This document shows positions 60,995-64,000 of a stretch of DNA of 64,000 bases, piece by piece. Made by a program: the position numbers and the translations under genes. Under the pieces are notes generated by a model that searched no databases, was not told where the DNA came from, and saw nothing but the letters and a program-made list of their open reading frames with translations. Origin of the DNA: Kryptolebias marmoratus (taxonomy: Eukaryota > Chordata > Actinopteri > Cyprinodontiformes > Rivulidae); contig NC_051452.1 in the NCBI RefSeq assembly GCF_001649575.2, positions 4,896,330 through 4,960,329 on the forward strand, read 5' to 3'. The stretch's first letter is position 1. Every line of letters begins with the position of its first letter.

Positions 60995-61125
60995 TCACCA
61001 TCTTTCTGCTGTGGGCCCGCCACCCTCGCTGTTTTCTGCCCTCTGATTGGTCGAGGCCGGAGAATGGAGAGAAGGTGGGGCTGGGTGGGCGGGGCTGAGA
61101 GCAGCCTTGCTGAGTCAGCCCGTTA
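60995..61125 (-). promoter_or_regulatory. Candidate promoter and first exon (NHS-like gene)
   Basis: Reading the minus strand: a MARE/NF-E2-type site GCTGACTCAGCA (61108-61119), GC box CCCCGCCC (61087-61094), CGACCAATCAG CCAAT box (ATTGG on + at 61046-61050), a GC-rich stretch, then AAAG-ATG followed by a donor GTGAGG (ATG at 60999-61001). This is the layout of a TATA-less promoter with a one-codon coding first exon that could splice to 60043. Inference from motifs only. Confidence 0.4.
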
Positions 61126-61259
61126 CATGCTACAGACATACAAAGAGGAGAGTCTTACAGCTGGGTAAAGGGAAGTTTGGACAGAAAACTAAGACCGCAT
61201 GAAGACTCAGCTGCAGTGAATCAATAAATCAATCATTATCGCTTCTTGATCAGTAAATC

Positions 61260-61400
61260 CAGTGAAGATTCAGACATGAAAGCAGCAGCTTTGTCCTCAG
61301 AGCAGCTGCAGCGATGCAGTCTGCAGCAGAATGTGCTGCATGCAGACCCCTGCAGCCCACTGCAGTCCACCTGCAGCATTCATTATCCAGGTGATTACAG
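61260..61400. other. CTGCAG-rich cluster
   Basis: Five CTGCAG hexamers occur in about 80 bp, with related GCAGC/TGCAT words, upstream of the promoter candidate. No coding meaning is seen. Confidence 0.4.
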
Positions 61401-61924
61401 CTAAAAATATATGCATATTTAAACATCACAGATGCTAGAACAGCAGCAGAACGGGTAAACACACCAATTAATTCATCTTTTCTTCTGCACAAAAACACAG
61501 GAGATTACAGAACGGTGCTTAAGGCTTGGTTCAGGATTTATTTCCTGAGATTTTCCTTCCAAGCAGCCAGACGTTATAATCTCTTACAGTGATCCTGATC
61601 GATCGCTCTGCAGGCTTTCTGAAGGGCTTTTTGCTTTCAAAATGTCCTGCTTTTCCTCTCAGTTTCATTTTAGTTTTGTTTGTTTGTTAAGCCACTGAAC
61701 TCGGACATGAAAACTGAAGGTATGAAGCAGCGTTTAGTTGTCACCCAACAGACAATCTGTCACAATCTGTAAACCGTTTATTAATAAAGGATGATTATGG
61801 CAGACACTTTTATCCAACAAGTCAGTTTTGTTTCCTTTGTGCATGTGTTCATTATTAATGCCCACCACCATAAAAGGCAGGTGATCATGTAACTGCTTGT
61901 GTCTGTAAGTTAGATTTTAATGAA

Positions 61925-62110
61925 AGTAATGATTTATGTACAGCTGATTTCATTCTTGAGACAATCCAAATCAAGATGGCCACCACAGATAATTGACCTG
62001 AACACAAAAATGGTTTTAATTCAGTCAGTTTTATGGATATTGAGCGAGTTGAAAACCCTGACATGGAAGGCGGCGGGCGATATGCATTCCTAAGGAAATG
62101 TTAAAGATGG
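61925..62110 (-). repeat. Dispersed repeat, copy 3 (reverse)
   Basis: Contains 'aatcaagatggccaccacag' (reverse of the GGCCATCTTGGATT element of copies 1 and 2) and 'gcgggcgatatgcattcc', another phrase of this fish repeat as I remember it. Confidence 0.5.
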
Positions 62111-62971
62111 ACCATCATCTTAAAGTGTTGTCCATCCTTTGTTTTACTTGTAGACTATGACTGGAAACACAGCCAGGAACCAACACTGAGTTATGATTTA
62201 ATGTTTAGTTTAAATGTTTTCCTCGGTTTAAATTTGTCCACAAACCAGAACAGAATTTCCAGAAGAGGTAATTAAACTCACGTCTTCCGTTTGTGAAATT
62301 TGCCGTTTCGTGGATCATATGAAATGTTTGTAGATAAATGTGTCAGCAGATCTGCGTGCAGCTGAACTGAATGAATGTGTTGCACGTGTTTCTGCTGGAT
62401 CCTGCCAGCCGTCCCACCTCGCAGGTCATCGGCGCTGCCCGATCGTCTTTTCCCAGGAATGAAGCGCAGTCCATGCTGAGGCTTCTGTGTGGTGTAGTGA
62501 ACAGACCATTTACTGTCCCCGTCCCCTGCAGCACAGGGAAAAAACAGAACGAGAGGGGGCTTTCAGTGTTTAATCTTGTTTCAGCAAATTCATTCACACT
62601 GAGGGGAGCAGTGATGATCGAAGTTGCAGCTCTAAGCACTCCTGAAGGTGACCTCGGTTCTCTGCTTCCAGCTTTTAATGGGAAGAAACAGCAGCTTGAC
62701 TTCCTGGGGAATTCAGAGGACAGATGCATGGACAGATGTGACAATTAACTTTCAATTTTCTGCAATTCTGATCAGAGATATTAGCGCAAAACAAAAAGCT
62801 CTTACGGATTTTGACAGATTTCCTCTCATTTTACTCTGATAGTTTTGGTTTTACAGACAAATTAACCACCAGAGGAGCCTCAATTAAAGGAGAAGCACAA
62901 AGTTAAACACATTTATAAAAAATGAGCCAAGAAAAAGTTTCTGGGCTTCTTGAAAATAAAACAGTCTCTGT
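62111..62971. other. Unassigned sequence before the gap
   Basis: Open frames of 125-133 codons on both strands at 62343-62748 have no recognisable motif and no splice support. Nothing is called. Confidence 0.45.
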
Positions 62972-63149
62972 NNNNNNNNNNNNNNNNNNNNNNNNNNNNN
63001 NNNNNNNNNNNNNNNNNNNNNNNNNNNNNNNNNNNNNNNNNNNNNNNNNNNNNNNNNNNNNNNNNNNNNNNNNNNNNNNNNNNNNNNNNNNNNNNNNNNN
63101 NNNNNNNNNNNNNNNNNNNNNNNNNNNNNNNNNNNNNNNNNNNNNNNNN
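62972..63149. other. Assembly gap (178 N)
   Basis: Run of N. Length may be estimated and not real. Confidence 0.99.
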
Positions 63150-63845
63150 TGAAACTCCCCCTGAGAAACTCTGTGTAGATTATGGTGCGTTCTCAGTGGT
63201 ATCCAAGTTCGACTGGTATAGCTCAGGTGAACAAGTCTTTAAAAACCTCAGTAAGGTCTCAGGGATTTTAAAGAAGCACCAGAAGTTCAAATATAGACAT
63301 TCATGTCCTTCAGCTGCACCTGAACTTCTCGAAGGAGACAGTTATCCTGTTAGACGTCCTGTAAGCAAATTCTGGTTCCAGAGTCCCTCACAGAGTTACT
63401 GCTGACCACTGAGAACCTTCAGGTGGTCCTTCAGCAGGTATTAATGGTGTTTCTGGTTACCTGTGGGCTTCTGTTCAGGTCCACTGGCATTCAGAGGGTT
63501 CTGGGATCAGGTTCTCATACAGAAGAACCACAGGTTCTTGAGCAACTTCAAGTGATTTTTAAGAATGTCCAGGACACCAAAAAGATTTAACCAAACAGCC
63601 GTAAAGCCCCAACTACCACTGGTTGAAGAATACGAACATAACCTGAACAAACAAGAAGCAGCCTCAGCAAACATGAAAACCGCCTTCATGATTATGGTTT
63701 GGTTTTGTTACGACCCGGCTCATTGGGTCCAAACATAAAATGGAGACTGAACACAAGTTGAGTAGTTTAACATATTTATCATTAAAAACACTTGTTGAAA
63801 ATAAGCAAACCATCTCAGGTAACCAACAGCCCCTGTGGTGATCTG
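63150..63845. other. Unassigned sequence after the gap
   Basis: No gene, RNA or mobile element is recognised. Confidence 0.45.
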
Positions 63846-64000
63846 CCTCGAGCCACCTGAAAGCCACCTGAGAGCCGCCAGAGAGCCACCTGAAGGCCAC
63901 CTGAGAGCCGCCAGAGAGCCACCTGAAGGCCGCCTGAAGGCCACCTGAGAGCCACCTGAAGGCCACCCGAGAGCCGCCTGAAGGCCACCTGAGAGCCACC
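63846..64000. repeat. 12-bp minisatellite running off the window end
   Basis: At least twelve tandem variants of GCCACCTGAAGG / GCCACCTGAGAG / GCCGCCAGAGAG. Because 12 is a multiple of 3, one frame stays open through it on the minus strand, but this is repeat-driven. Confidence 0.9.

Noticed and set aside
63664..63999. 111-codon minus-strand frame with a repeated four-residue pattern
   Set aside because: Generated by a 12-bp minisatellite that stays in frame; no start or splice support.
1..64000. CRISPR array, prokaryotic operons or a viral insertion
   Set aside because: No regular direct repeats with unique spacers, no prokaryotic gene layout and no recognisable viral gene; the only retroelement end is a solo LTR.

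Overview
The window is vertebrate, almost certainly teleost, genomic DNA. It has spliced genes with GT-AG introns, AT-rich introns, many (CA)n microsatellites, and transposon remnants typical of ray-finned fish (Tc1-like, L2/Rex-like and L1-like LINEs, a hAT-like MITE, a piggyBac element, a solo LTR). The dispersed-repeat repertoire looks percomorph, possibly cyprinodontiform, but that is an impression and not a measurement. There is one assembly gap (62972-63149).

Five host genes can be reconstructed by joining exons in frame. Left to right: (1) a two-exon RDD1/C1orf115-like gene on + (4137-6835, 113 aa); (2) a ten-exon SLC22-family transporter on + (8083-13983, 517 aa); (3) sh3yl1 on - (16507-23504, first exon probably near 25.9 kb), with SYLF lipid-binding and SH3 domains; (4) an ALK/LTK-ligand gene on - (36199-42808 coding, 125 aa), called alkal2 because SH3YL1 and ALKAL2 are close neighbours in mammals; (5) a large Nance-Horan-syndrome-family gene on - (52375-59803 visible, 1793 aa), whose conserved N-terminal WAVE-homology exons lie beyond the window or are replaced by a putative local first exon at about 61.0 kb. 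A possible 3'-terminal exon of a further + strand gene lies at 2165-2555.

Between alkal2 and the NHS-like gene sits a structurally complete piggyBac transposon (48016-50586). It has TTAA target-site duplications, identical 16-bp terminal inverted repeats and an uninterrupted two-exon transposase. Other mobile remnants are a Tc1-like pseudogene (29.9-30.7 kb), LINE fragments (13.3, 23.9-24.7 and 26.3-27.0 kb), a 376-bp solo LTR nested in an older DNA transposon (32.5-33.35 kb), and a 203-bp hAT-like MITE (47.7 kb).

The genes do not form an operon-like system. sh3yl1 and alkal2 look like an ancestral vertebrate neighbourhood, and the SLC22 gene is convergent to sh3yl1. The most notable signals are: exon 2 of the SLC22 gene flanked by complementary (TG)n and (CA)n tracts; tandemly duplicated microexons in sh3yl1; CTCF-like motifs in convergent orientation bracketing sh3yl1 and alkal2; a MARE/CCAAT/GC-box promoter candidate for the NHS-like gene; and several degenerate tandem-repeat fields in non-coding DNA. 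No novel multi-gene system was found.
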